Assembly: GCF_009913235.1 (NCBI RefSeq)
Contig: NZ_CP047897.1
Span: forward strand, 3,471,001 to 3,535,000
Source: Nibribacter ruber
GTDB lineage: Bacteria > Bacteroidota > Bacteroidia > Cytophagales > Hymenobacteraceae
Length of the DNA stretch: 64,000 nt
Direction: 5' to 3'
Shown: piece by piece, positions 17,465 through 25,516 of the stretch
Position numbering within the stretch: the first letter of the stretch is position 1
How the letters are laid out: every line of letters begins with the position of its first letter
Made by a program: the position numbers and the translations under genes
The notes under the pieces: generated by a model
The model's database searches: none
The model's input: only the letters and a program-made list of their open reading frames with translations
Told to the model about the DNA's origin: nothing

Positions 17465-18094
17465 ATGCAAAAGGTGAGAGTATTGTATATGTTGTTGTGT
17501 GCCTTAACGCTGTCTTTCAACGCGCAGGCCACCAAGAACGAAGGGGAAGTAGGCACGGCCATCGCCACTTCAAAGGAAACGGTAAGACAGTTGACACTTG
17601 AAATCAAGCAGAATCCGGCCAGCGCCCTAGCCTATGCCAACCGAGGCGTGGTGAGACTGGAACTAGGCGATACCTTTGGGGCCATCAAAGACTTCACGGC
17701 TTCTCTTAAACTAGACCCGCAAAGCGTAGCTGTGTTGCAAAGCCGCAGTCAGGCATTTTTGCAGATAGGAGCCTATAAGGAGGCGATGCAGGATATCACT
17801 TCGGCCATGGCCAGCGGGGCCAGCCCAGCGTTGCTGTATGACCGCGCCGTTCTCAAATACCACACAGATGATTACTTTGGCGCTCTGCAGGACCTGACAG
17901 ATGTCTTGGTGGCAACGCCAGACCATGGCAAAGCCTTGTACAACCGCGCCGTCATCTTGCTGGAACTAAACAAAACCCAGGAAGCCCTTACGGACCTGGA
18001 GTCTTATCTGAAGCTTCACCCAGAAGACCAGAACGGCCTTTACGCCCTGTCGCAAGCGCAGAAGGAAGCAGCCAGAAAAGGAGAGACTCGCTAA
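17465..18094 (+). CDS. Secreted tetratricopeptide-repeat protein
   Basis: The 209-residue protein has a signal peptide (MLLCALTLSFNAQA, cut near residue 22) and at least four TPR units (ALAYANRGVVRLELGDTFGA, VLQSRSQAFLQIGAYKEA, LLYDRAVLKYHTDDYFGA, ALYNRAVILLELNKTQEA). It is a periplasmic protein-protein interaction scaffold. No partner is evident: the next gene is convergent and unrelated. Confidence 0.83.
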   Translation: MQKVRVLYMLLCALTLSFNAQATKNEGEVGTAIATSKETVRQLTLEIKQNPASALAYANRGVVRLELGDTFGAIKDFTASLKLDPQSVAVLQSRSQAFLQIGAYKEAMQDITSAMASGASPALLYDRAVLKYHTDDYFGALQDLTDVLVATPDHGKALYNRAVILLELNKTQEALTDLESYLKLHPEDQNGLYALSQAQKEAARKGETR

Positions 18095-18122
18095 TAAACT
18101 GAGGTTATGGTAGGCCGAAACG

Positions 18123-18662
18123 TTATAGCTGTTTAGCTAGGCGCTTGCTCAACACGTCCCACACCACCACGCCCACGGTCACAGAAATATTCAACGAGTG
18201 CTTGGTGCCAAACTGCGGAATCTCCAATACGCCGTCTGCCGCGGCAATCACCTCTTCTACCACGCCAAACACCTCATTCCCAAACACAAAGGCATATTTT
18301 CCATCCTTCTCTGGGGCAAAGTTGGTGAGCATGGTGCTGTCCTGCGCCTGTTCCACCGCCCAGATGGCATAGCCCTCGGCTTTAAGCGTGTTTACGGCTT
18401 CTAGCGTGTTCTCCACGTGCACCCATTCTACTGAATCTGTTGCGCCCAAAGCGGTTTTGTGGATTTCTTTATTGGGAGGGGTGCCGGTAATTCCGCAGAG
18501 GTAGATTTTTTCTACGGCAAAGGCGTCGGCGGTTCTAAAGGTGGAGCCCACATTATGCAGACTGCGCACATTGTCCAGTACCAACACCAACGGATTTTTT
18601 TGCTTATTTTTGAAGTCCTCCACAGAATCACGCTGGAGTTCTTCCATGCTTAGCTTGCGCAT
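18123..18662 (-). CDS. TrmH/SpoU-family RNA 2'-O-methyltransferase
   Basis: The 179-residue protein carries the three SpoU motifs: LDNVRSLHNVGSTFRTADAF (motif 1, about residues 29-48), YAFVFGNEVFGV (motif 2, about 123-134) and IPQFGTKHSLNISVTVGVVVW (motif 3). These form the trefoil knot that binds S-adenosylmethionine. It modifies a tRNA or rRNA ribose; the target is not deducible. Transcription runs convergent to the TPR gene and divergent to mutS. Confidence 0.92.
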   Translation of the reverse strand: MRKLSMEELQRDSVEDFKNKQKNPLVLVLDNVRSLHNVGSTFRTADAFAVEKIYLCGITGTPPNKEIHKTALGATDSVEWVHVENTLEAVNTLKAEGYAIWAVEQAQDSTMLTNFAPEKDGKYAFVFGNEVFGVVEEVIAAADGVLEIPQFGTKHSLNISVTVGVVVWDVLSKRLAKQL

Positions 18663-18700
18663 AGAGAATCTAAATTTTGGGCTCGCCCTTAATGTTCTTG

Positions 18701-18708
18701 CAAAGGTA
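18701..18708 (-). promoter_or_regulatory. -7 box for the TrmH-type gene
   Basis: Minus-strand bases 18708-18701 read TACCTTTG, an exact TAnnTTTG box 38 bases before the ATG. No good -33 TTTG is seen. Confidence 0.5.
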
Positions 18709-18729
18709 ATGCTTAGGAAGCCACCAGCC

Positions 18730-18767
18730 CGTTTTTGGCTTGTTTTTCTGAAAACAAGCCAAAAACG
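18730..18767. repeat. 38-bp palindromic repeat, copy 6
   Basis: Arms match 17/18 and carry a paired change (GGCTTG with CAAGCC) relative to the consensus. Divergent gap before mutS. Confidence 0.93.
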
Positions 18768-18826
18768 ACATAAGTAGGAGAGACGGTATGCGCTACATTA
18801 GAGTTTGCAGGTTTTCCCACATTCTC

Positions 18827-18862
18827 AATTAGCACATCAGCACATTTGAAAATTAGCACATT
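18827..18862. repeat. ATTAGCAC repeat cluster upstream of mutS
   Basis: The 8-base unit ATTAGCAC occurs at both ends with a variant ATCAGCAC beside the first. The cluster ends 11 bases before the TTG start of mutS. Confidence 0.6.
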
Positions 18863-18873
18863 ATACCACCGCT

Positions 18874-21498
18874 TTGGCTAAGACGACAGGAGAGTTCAGC
18901 GCTACCCCGCTGATGAAACAATACAATGCCATTAAGGCCAAACATCCCGGCGCGCTCCTGCTTTTCAGGGTGGGGGACTTCTATGAAACGTTTGGCGAAG
19001 ATGCCATAAAGGCCAGCAAGATTCTGGGCATCATGCTCACCAAGCGCGGCAACGGATCTGCGTCAGAAACTGCTCTGGCCGGGTTTCCGCACCATTCCAT
19101 GGACACCTACTTGCCCAAACTGGTAAGAGCCGGGGAGCGCGTGGCCATCTGCGACCAGCTGGAAGACCCCAAAACCGTCAAAGGCATTGTCAAGCGCGGG
19201 GTCACTGAATTGGTAACCCCGGGCGTGTCATTCAATGACCAGGTGCTGGACCAGAAACGGAACAACTATTTGGCGTCCCTGCACTTCGGGAAGAACAATA
19301 TAGGGATTGCTCTATTAGACGCATCTACGGGTGATTTTATGCTGGCCGAAGGCGATATTGGCTACATGGGCAAGCTGTTGCAGAACTTCAGCCCCGCCGA
19401 GGTCTTGTTCTGTAAAGGCAAGAAAGAGGCGTTTTTTCAGAACTTCGGGCAGGATTTCTGCCATTACGGCCTGGACGAATGGGTGTATAGCTATGACTTT
19501 GCCGTAGAGAACCTCACTAAGCAGTTCAATACGCAATCGTTGAAAGGCTTCGGGGTAGAGGGTTTGACCGAAGGCATTACCGCCGCCGGAGCCATCCTGC
19601 ATTACCTGGCAGAAACCCAGCACCACGACCTGCGCCATATTTCTACCCTGGGTCGCTTGGAAGAAGACAACTACGTCTGGCTGGATAGATTCACAGTACG
19701 CAATTTGGAGCTGATTTATCCGCAACACCCAGAAGGCGTGCCTTTAATCAATGTGTTGGACAACACCGTCACGCCCATGGGCGCCCGCCTTTTGCGCAAA
19801 TGGCTGGTCTTGCCTTTGAAAGACGCCGCCCAGATTAGAAGACGCTTGGACACCGTGGAAGGTCTGCAAGCCCGGCCCGAACTGTTGCAGGACATCACGT
19901 ACTATCTCAAGCAGATGAGCGACCTGGAGCGCCTCATCTCCAAGGTAGCCGTGCGCCGGGTAAATCCCCGCGAGTTGTTGCAATTAGCCCGCGCGCTGGA
20001 AGCCACCTTGCCCATTAAAGAATTACTGTCGGTGAGCGGCGTGCCGGCCCTGCAAAAACTAGCCGACCAGTTATTGCCCTGCGCCAGCATCCGAGATGAG
20101 ATTCAAACTATCTTAAAACCGCAGGCCCCCATCTTGACCAATCAAGGCAACTTGGTGAATGACGGCATTGACCCAGAGCTGGACGAGCTACGCACCATCG
20201 CCTTCTCGGGCAAAGATTACCTGCTTCAGATTCAACAGCGCGAAATCCAGAACACCGGCATTTCTTCATTAAAGATTGCCTACAACAAGGTGTTCGGGTA
20301 TTACCTGGAGGTGACGCACGCGCACAAAGACAAAGTGCCTTCGTCCTGGATTAGAAAACAGACCTTGGTGAACGCTGAGCGCTATATAACGGAAGAGCTC
20401 AAAACCTACGAAGAGAAGATTTTGCATGCCGAGGACCGCCTGTACGTGATTGAACAGCGCATCTTCAATGAATTGATGCTGAGCACCGCCGAGTACGTGC
20501 CTCAGATTCAGCAGAACGCCAAGGCACTAGCGGTGCTGGACTGTCTAGCCAACTTCGCGCAACTGGCCACGCAGAACGGTTACGTAAAGCCCGAGGTAGA
20601 CGAAAGCACCGCCCTGAACATCACCCAAGGCCGACACCCGGTCATTGAGAAACAGTTGCCGCCCGGCGAGCGCTACGTGCCCAATGACATCAGGCTGGAC
20701 AATGACGAGCAGCAGGTGATCATTGTGACTGGTCCTAACATGGCCGGTAAAAGTGCTTTGCTGCGTCAAACGGCCCTCATTGTGCTCATGGCGCAGATTG
20801 GCTGTTTTGTGCCGGCAGAGGCCGCCCAGATTGGCGTGATAGACAAAATCTTCACCCGCGTGGGTGCTTCAGACAACCTGAGTAGGGGCGAGAGTACGTT
20901 CATGGTGGAAATGACCGAGACGGCCAGCATTCTCAACAACCTTTCTGACCGCAGTCTGGTCTTGATGGATGAGATTGGCCGCGGTACCAGCACCTATGAC
21001 GGTATTTCCATTGCCTGGGCTATTGTAGAGCACTTACATAACGCGCCTAAAGGTCGGGCCAAAACGCTTTTTGCCACGCACTACCATGAATTGAACCAGC
21101 TCACCGAGGATTTCCCGAGGGTGCGCAACTACAACGTGAGCGTAAAGGAGAGCAACGGCAAGATTCTGTTCATGCGCAAACTGGTGGAGGGGGGCAGTGC
21201 CCACAGCTTCGGGATACAGGTGGCCCAGATGGCCGGTATGCCCAACAGCGTGGTGATACGGGCCAATGAAATCATGCACCACCTGGAGCAGGAGAAAATC
21301 AGCCATCCGCACCAGGACAGCCAGGAGGTGATGAAGAGCCTACCCAAACAGCCGTACCAGCTCAGCATGTTTGAACTCAATGACCCGCAACTGGTGCGCA
21401 TCAAGGAGATTTTTGAGAAACTAGACATTAACACCATCACGCCGGTTGAGGCTTTGCTCAAACTGAATGAGCTGAAGATGCTGGTGGACAAAAAATAG
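18874..21498 (+). CDS. mutS: DNA mismatch repair protein MutS
   Basis: The 874-residue protein recognises mismatches and small loops. The mismatch-probing F-x-E is present as F36-Y-E38 (GDFYETFG). The ABC-type ATPase domain has Walker A GPNMAGKSALLRQ near residue 620, a signature segment DNLSRGESTFMVEM, Walker B LVLMDEIGRGTSTYD and a FATHYHEL switch. The C-terminal tail ends in a short dimer/tetramer helix. The start is TTG at 18874: an in-frame stop lies at about 18847 and no ATG intervenes, while the family N-terminus requires the residues from here. It lies alone, divergent from the methyltransferase gene. Confidence 0.96.
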   Translation: MAKTTGEFSATPLMKQYNAIKAKHPGALLLFRVGDFYETFGEDAIKASKILGIMLTKRGNGSASETALAGFPHHSMDTYLPKLVRAGERVAICDQLEDPKTVKGIVKRGVTELVTPGVSFNDQVLDQKRNNYLASLHFGKNNIGIALLDASTGDFMLAEGDIGYMGKLLQNFSPAEVLFCKGKKEAFFQNFGQDFCHYGLDEWVYSYDFAVENLTKQFNTQSLKGFGVEGLTEGITAAGAILHYLAETQHHDLRHISTLGRLEEDNYVWLDRFTVRNLELIYPQHPEGVPLINVLDNTVTPMGARLLRKWLVLPLKDAAQIRRRLDTVEGLQARPELLQDITYYLKQMSDLERLISKVAVRRVNPRELLQLARALEATLPIKELLSVSGVPALQKLADQLLPCASIRDEIQTILKPQAPILTNQGNLVNDGIDPELDELRTIAFSGKDYLLQIQQREIQNTGISSLKIAYNKVFGYYLEVTHAHKDKVPSSWIRKQTLVNAERYITEELKTYEEKILHAEDRLYVIEQRIFNELMLSTAEYVPQIQQNAKALAVLDCLANFAQLATQNGYVKPEVDESTALNITQGRHPVIEKQLPPGERYVPNDIRLDNDEQQVIIVTGPNMAGKSALLRQTALIVLMAQIGCFVPAEAAQIGVIDKIFTRVGASDNLSRGESTFMVEMTETASILNNLSDRSLVLMDEIGRGTSTYDGISIAWAIVEHLHNAPKGRAKTLFATHYHELNQLTEDFPRVRNYNVSVKESNGKILFMRKLVEGGSAHSFGIQVAQMAGMPNSVVIRANEIMHHLEQEKISHPHQDSQEVMKSLPKQPYQLSMFELNDPQLVRIKEIFEKLDINTITPVEALLKLNELKMLVDKK

Positions 21499-21503
21499 TT
21501 TTT

Positions 21504-21536
21504 AGTCGCGAGTCCTGAGTCTGGAGTCGCGAGTCC
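21504..21536. repeat. AGTC heptad block
   Basis: Four 7-base units and a partial fifth, all beginning AGTC (AGTCgcg, AGTCctg, AGTCtgg, AGTCgcg, AGTCc). It starts 5 bases past the mutS stop. The same unit recurs at 42809-42952. Confidence 0.8.
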
Positions 21537-21552
21537 GGGAATGCGTTTTTGG

Positions 21553-21585
21553 CGACACCCGCTTTCCTTAGGAGAGCGGGTGTCG
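21553..21585. terminator. Hairpin after mutS, likely terminator
   Basis: CGACACCCGCT pairs with AGCGGGTGTCG. It lies between a partial left arm of the 38-bp repeat (21544-21553) and the full copy 7. Confidence 0.6.
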
Positions 21586-21586
21586 T

Positions 21587-21624
21587 CGTTTTTGGCTTAT
21601 TTTATGGGAAACAAGCCAAAAACG
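21587..21624. repeat. 38-bp palindromic repeat, copy 7
   Basis: Arms match 15/18. It follows the mutS hairpin after one base. Confidence 0.9.
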
Positions 21625-21700
21625 ACAAAGTGAAGAGAGCTTCTTCAATTCCTTAAAGTAATAGCAGTTAGAAATAGCCAGTGGTCCAAATCAACTGGCG

Positions 21701-21748
21701 CGAGACTTTAGTCTCGTGACTGGGGATGAAGCGAGTCTCCAGACTCGC
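21701..21748. repeat. Two short perfect palindromes
   Basis: CGAGACTTTAGTCTCG (21701-21716) and GCGAGTCTCCAGACTCGC (21731-21748) stand 14 bases apart. They look like repetitive extragenic palindrome halves. Confidence 0.7.
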
Positions 21749-21949
21749 CGGGGACTACGAGCAGATATCTTCCAGTCTAAACCCAAATGCTTTTGGTTGT
21801 ATTTTACCGGTTTCCTTGTTTCGCGTCTTCAGCGTGTGGTATGGATACGACCCACATTCGTTGTCATGAGTCTGGAGATTCACGCCAGAAAATACCAAGA
21901 GACTGAGGAATTGGCCTAGAGTAATTAGGGTGGATGCCAAAAATTTCTA

Positions 21950-22014
21950 ACCAGCACCTCCTCGTTTTTTGGGTAGTTTTAGTGGAAGCCGACCAAAAAC
22001 CAGGTGGTGCTGGT
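21950..22014. repeat. Larger palindrome around a decayed 38-bp repeat
   Basis: The outer arms ACCAGCACCTCCT and AGGTGGTGCTGGT pair at 12 of 13 positions. They enclose a decayed, 39-base copy at 21963-22001. Confidence 0.7.
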
Positions 22015-22098
22015 GTGGGCGCAGAAAAACTTTGAAAAATTTGTGCCTGATTTTCAGAAAGATTCCTGTTTGGTGAAGATTTTTTTTTGGCCTAGTGC

Positions 22099-22128
22099 TT
22101 GACTCAAAAGATTTCTTGCTTACCTTTG
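22099..22128 (+). promoter_or_regulatory. Promoter of the tRNA-Gly/tRNA-Leu genes
   Basis: TTGAC at 22099-22103 and TACCTTTG at 22121-22128 fit the Bacteroidota -33/-7 consensus with normal spacing. The tRNA begins 34 bases downstream. Confidence 0.75.
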
Positions 22129-22162
22129 TATCACTAATTCAAACGGCAGAATTAGAAACAAC

Positions 22163-22235
22163 GCGAAAGTAGCTCAGTTGGTAGAGCGCGACCTTGCCAA
22201 GGTCGAGGTCGCGGGTTCGAACCCCGTCTTTCGCT
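22163..22235 (+). tRNA. tRNA-Gly (GCC)
   Basis: A 73-base cloverleaf: acceptor GCGAAAG pairs with CTTTCGC, the D arm is GCTC...GAGC, the anticodon stem CGACC/GGTCG carries TTGCCAA with anticodon GCC, and the T arm is GCGGG-TTCGAAC-CCCGT. The discriminator is T, as usual for bacterial tRNA-Gly. No CCA is encoded. Confidence 0.97.
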
Positions 22236-22240
22236 CAAAT

Positions 22241-22266
22241 AAAGACGTTGCTTCGGTAACGTCTTT
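22241..22266 (+). terminator. Hairpin between the two tRNAs
   Basis: AAAGACGTT pairs with AACGTCTTT around GCTTCGGT and is followed by TGTTT. It may terminate or act as a processing site between the tRNAs. Confidence 0.6.
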
Positions 22267-22307
22267 TGTTTATCTGCTCATTTTCATTTCTCCCGCAGAA
22301 ATGAAAG

Positions 22308-22391
22308 GCCGGGATGGTGGAACTGGTAGACACGCAAGACTTAAAATCTTGTTTCCATTAGGAAGTGCGGGTTCGATTCCCGCTCCTGGTA
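22308..22391 (+). tRNA. tRNA-Leu (TAA)
   Basis: An 84-base class II tRNA with a long variable arm (TTTCCATTAGGAAG region). Acceptor GCCGGGA pairs with TCCTGGT using G-T pairs. The anticodon loop CTTAAAA gives TAA. The T loop is TTCGATT and the discriminator is A. It is 72 bases after tRNA-Gly. Confidence 0.96.
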
Positions 22392-22396
22392 CTTCA

Positions 22397-22440
22397 AAAC
22401 AGAAAGGCCGCTCTTGGTTTCAAGGGCGGCCTTTCTGTTT
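22397..22440 (+). terminator. Terminator after tRNA-Leu
   Basis: AAACAGAAAGGCCGC pairs perfectly with GCGGCCTTTCTGTTT around a 14-base loop. Confidence 0.85.
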
Positions 22441-22560
22441 AGCCTCTCTCGCCATTCTTTAGTGGTGCTGGTTACCGAATTTGATTTTTCCAAGGTGTTG
22501 ATAATCAATGAATAAATACGTAAACCTTTGCGGGTTATACGAGTACATTACTCTAGATTC

Positions 22561-22833
22561 ATGTTCAACCTAACGGGTACGCGTATGAAAAGAGAGATTT
22601 ACTTAAGATGTCATTTGCCAGGTGTGAGAGAAGGAAACGTGAAGGAGACAGATGTACGGCAACTGCTGTTTGGTACCTTGACTCTTCTCAAAGAACCTGG
22701 GCTGTCTAATCTAAACCAACTCCAAAACCTGCAATGGGAGTTGGAAGACCAAACCGATAGGGGAGACTGGCTGCATTTCAACTGGGAGATGACCGACCTC
22801 CACCAACCGGTGGGTGCCCCCCAGATGGAGTAA
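22561..22833 (+). CDS. Small hypothetical protein
   Basis: I do not recognise this 90-residue protein (or 82 residues if it starts at the ATG at 22585, MKREIYLRCHLPGVREG). It is hydrophilic, with no signal peptide or membrane segment, and has a conserved-looking WELEDQTDRGDWLHFNWEMTD tail region rich in Trp. Support for a real gene comes from a TTTG-type -7 region at 22523-22530 and a well-formed terminator 8 bases past the stop. An upstream ATG at 22528 would lie at or before the start point of transcription. Confidence 0.5.
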   Translation: MFNLTGTRMKREIYLRCHLPGVREGNVKETDVRQLLFGTLTLLKEPGLSNLNQLQNLQWELEDQTDRGDWLHFNWEMTDLHQPVGAPQME

Positions 22834-22841
22834 CCGAAAAG

Positions 22842-22867
22842 AAGCCTTGGCCCAGCCAGGGCTTTTT
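22842..22867 (+). terminator. Terminator after the small hypothetical gene
   Basis: AAGCCTTGG pairs with CCAGGGCTT and is followed by TTTTT. Confidence 0.75.
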
Positions 22868-22969
22868 TGTGACCTTTTTTAGCGGTGAAAAGATCAACCC
22901 AAAGGCACTTCTTCTGGACCGGAAGCGTTGAAAATAGTAGCTTAGGGTGTTGAATAAGGGATATTAGTT

Positions 22970-23767
22970 ATGTCTGGGTTGGAGGCGGCTGCTGAGAAGC
23001 AGTTTTGGTTTTTTTATGCGGTATTAGCGGCCCGGTACGTGGTCATCGCGGGTTTGGCCTTTTGGGTGTTCTATGTGTTGGTGCCGCAAAAGTTTGCCCG
23101 GCGCAAGATTCAGGAACTGTTCCCTAAGCGCAAGGACTATGTGCGGGAGGTAGGCTATTCCTTTTGCACGTTTGTGATCTTCGCCTTGATTGGTGTTGTC
23201 CTGTCTTCTGATCAGGTGAAGCCCTATACCCAGATCTACTCCCATGTGTCTGAGTACGGCTGGGGCTACTTTGGCCTGAGTATAGTGCTGGCTCTTCTCA
23301 TCCATGACGCGTATTTCTACTGGACGCATCGGCTTATGCACCACCCCAGGTTATTCAAGCTGTTCCACCTTACCCATCACCGCTCAGTGAATCCTTCGCC
23401 GTGGGCGGCGTTTGCGTTTAGCCCCTTAGAAGCCGTGGTGGAGGGTTCTATAATTTTTGTGGTGGCTGTTCTCATTCCCATCCATCCGGTGGCCATTGTC
23501 CTTTTCCTGTTGCTCATGACCATTTATAATGTGTACGGGCACCTGGGCTATGAAATTTATCCAAAATGGCTGGTAAACAGCGCGGTGGGCAAGTGGCTCA
23601 ATACTTCTACCAACCACAACATGCACCACAAGTTCTTTAAGGGCAACTACGGACTCTATACCCGGCTGTGGGATGAGTGGCTGGGAACCACCCACGCTCA
23701 ATATGACCAAACTTTAGCCAAACTGGTAGAACCGGCCCCGCCAAAAGAACATTTGCAGGAAGCTTAA
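22970..23767 (+). CDS. Sterol desaturase / fatty acid hydroxylase family protein
   Basis: The 265-residue membrane di-iron enzyme has at least four helices. The histidine boxes are in order: HDAYFYWTHRLMHH (about residues 110-123), HLTHHRS (about 131-137) and NHNMHH (about 218-223). Such enzymes hydroxylate or desaturate lipids (sterols, carotenoids, sphingolipids or fatty acids) using oxygen. No carotenoid or sterol genes are adjacent, so the substrate is open. It lies convergent to the aldehyde dehydrogenase. Confidence 0.92.
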   Translation: MSGLEAAAEKQFWFFYAVLAARYVVIAGLAFWVFYVLVPQKFARRKIQELFPKRKDYVREVGYSFCTFVIFALIGVVLSSDQVKPYTQIYSHVSEYGWGYFGLSIVLALLIHDAYFYWTHRLMHHPRLFKLFHLTHHRSVNPSPWAAFAFSPLEAVVEGSIIFVVAVLIPIHPVAIVLFLLLMTIYNVYGHLGYEIYPKWLVNSAVGKWLNTSTNHNMHHKFFKGNYGLYTRLWDEWLGTTHAQYDQTLAKLVEPAPPKEHLQEA

Positions 23768-23793
23768 AGCCTTATTCACAATTCCTGTTCTCC

Positions 23794-23831
23794 CGTTTTT
23801 GGCCTCTTTTCCAGAAAAGAGGCCAAAAACG
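23794..23831. repeat. 38-bp palindromic repeat, copy 8 (perfect arms)
   Basis: All 18 arm positions pair. Both arms carry the CTC/GAG variant instead of CTG/CAG. It lies 26 bases past one stop and 28 bases from the other in a convergent gap. Confidence 0.95.
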
Positions 23832-23859
23832 GGTTTCTCGTTTAATACACTTCCAAAGG

Positions 23860-25248
23860 TTACAACCAGTCGAAGGCTTTTTTCATCCAGTTCAGTTTGT
23901 CCTGGTAGGGTGGGTAGCGGAAATTTACTTCGGGCCAGAAGGATTTCTTTAGGACGCTTTTGTGGTGAGAAAAGGCATCGAAGCTGGCTTTGCCATGGTA
24001 ATTTCCTTGTCCGCTGGGGCCCACACCGCCAAACGGCAGGTGGGGATTGGCCAGGTGGGAGACCGTGTCATTGATGCAGGCCCCGCCCGAAGAGGTTTGC
24101 TCCAGCACCAGCTCCTGGGCGGCCTTGTCTTCAGAGAAAAAATAGAGCGCCAGCGGCTTGCCCTGCCGGTTGATCTGGTCAATGGCCTCTGGCAGGGTTT
24201 TGAAAGGCAGCACCGGTAGCAGCGGCCCGAAGATCTCTTCCTGCATGAGCGGGTGCTGCCAGGTAACATCCGTGAGGACCGTGGGCTCAATGAAGCGTTG
24301 GCTGGCATCGGTGTGGCCGCCATAATACACGGTTGCGTCTTGCATGAGCCTGGACAGGCGCTCAAAATGACGGTCATTGATGATGCGGGCGTAGTCGGGG
24401 CTGTCTTGTGGGTGGTCTGTGTAAAATGTCTGAATGGTTTTTTTGAGCTGTTCTAGGAGCGCAGGGAGCACGGTTTCCTGTACCAGAAGATAGTCTGGCG
24501 CTACGCAGGTTTGGCCGGCGTTGATGAACTTGCCCCAGATAATGCGGTTGGCTGCTACGGGCAGGTTGGCGGAGGCATCTACCACGCAGGGGCTCTTTCC
24601 GCCCAGTTCCAGGGTGACGGGTATGAGTTGGCTGGCGGCGGCCTGCGCTACCATCTTGCCCACGGCGGTGCTTCCGGTAAAGAAAATCTTATCAAAAGGC
24701 AGTTGCAGCAATTCCTGGCTTACCTCGGGCCCGCCCTGCGCCACCGCAATGTATTCTTGGGGAAAATGCTTTTCTATGAGAGTGGCAATCAGGTGACTGG
24801 TAGCAGGGGTGAGTTCAGAAGGCTTTAGGAGGGTGCATCCGCCCGCGGCCATGGAGCCCACCAGCGGCGAAAGCGTAAGCTGGAACGGATAGTTCCAGGC
24901 GCCTATCACCAAGGATATGCCGTAGGGCTCTGCGTAGATGTAGTCTTTGGACGGGAAGTTGAGAAAGCTGGACTTCACCTTCTGGGGTTTCATCCACTTG
25001 TGCAGGTGCTTGAGAGTGAATTTGATTTCGGCCAGCAGAATGGCAATCTCAGTGGCATAGGTTTCAAAGGCCGGTTTCCCGAAGTCATCGGCCAAAGCTG
25101 TAATGATATCTTCCTGTTCCTGCTCAACGGCCCGCGCCAGGCGCCGGAGCATCTCTTTCCTGAAGTCTAAGCTTCTGGTCTGTCCAGTGGCAAAAAAGGA
25201 TTTCTGCTGGTGTAATTGTTGAGCGAGCGAAGTAGCAAGTGCGGTCAT
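23860..25248 (-). CDS. Aldehyde dehydrogenase family protein (class 3-like)
   Basis: The 462-residue NAD(P)-dependent enzyme oxidises aldehydes to acids. The catalytic Glu is in ELGGKSP (about residue 211) and the catalytic Cys in GQTC (about residue 245). EEIFGPLLPVL and HLPFGGVGPSGQGNYHG complete the family motifs. The length and the C-terminal hydrophobic region resemble fatty aldehyde (class 3) dehydrogenases. The neighbouring hydroxylase-family gene makes a lipid link conceivable, but the two are convergent, so no operon supports this. Confidence 0.95.
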   Translation of the reverse strand: MTALATSLAQQLHQQKSFFATGQTRSLDFRKEMLRRLARAVEQEQEDIITALADDFGKPAFETYATEIAILLAEIKFTLKHLHKWMKPQKVKSSFLNFPSKDYIYAEPYGISLVIGAWNYPFQLTLSPLVGSMAAGGCTLLKPSELTPATSHLIATLIEKHFPQEYIAVAQGGPEVSQELLQLPFDKIFFTGSTAVGKMVAQAAASQLIPVTLELGGKSPCVVDASANLPVAANRIIWGKFINAGQTCVAPDYLLVQETVLPALLEQLKKTIQTFYTDHPQDSPDYARIINDRHFERLSRLMQDATVYYGGHTDASQRFIEPTVLTDVTWQHPLMQEEIFGPLLPVLPFKTLPEAIDQINRQGKPLALYFFSEDKAAQELVLEQTSSGGACINDTVSHLANPHLPFGGVGPSGQGNYHGKASFDAFSHHKSVLKKSFWPEVNFRYPPYQDKLNWMKKAFDWL

Positions 25249-25360
25249 GGGGGGCAGAGGTGTAAAGAAACAATATACGCAAACGGGCCTTGCCGCAGCG
25301 CAAAAAGCGGGCCTTGGTGCGCCTTAACGCATGAAAATAGGGTCTTTGCGGGCAATGTGT

Positions 25361-25398
25361 CGTTTTTCGGCTATTTTTGCGGAAACAGGCCAAAAACG
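25361..25398. repeat. 38-bp palindromic repeat, copy 9
   Basis: Arms match 13/18. Divergent gap between the aldehyde dehydrogenase and the acidic protein. Confidence 0.87.
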
Positions 25399-25486
25399 AC
25401 GGCGCGCCGGTAGATTTTTTGGCGAACTTAGTCTCTTTTTCCGGGCTAGGTTCGTAAGAAAGAAACCGCCTTGGGTAGAGTTGTTG

Positions 25487-25494
25487 TATTTTTG
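25487..25494 (+). promoter_or_regulatory. -7 box for the acidic protein gene
   Basis: TATTTTTG fits TAnnTTTG and lies 22 bases before the ATG at 25517, which supports that start. The -33 element is not clear. Confidence 0.5.
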
Positions 25495-25516
25495 GAGCGA
25501 TTAAATTTGAAAAGGC

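Larger units (their letters stand above)
21499..22162. other. Repeat-rich intergenic region between mutS and the tRNAs
   Basis: No gene is supported in these 664 bases. They hold a heptad block, a hairpin with palindrome copy 7, two short palindromes, a decayed copy inside a larger palindrome, and the tRNA promoter. An open frame at 21716-21919 has no protein features. Confidence 0.7.

Noticed and set aside
21716-21919. Small open frame after mutS
   Set aside because: It contains the two short palindromes and no recognisable protein; composition matches the noncoding surroundings.
21499-22162. Mobile element or integration site next to the tRNAs
   Set aside because: The region is repeat-rich beside tRNA genes, but there is no integrase, no transposase and no direct repeat of a tRNA 3' end.
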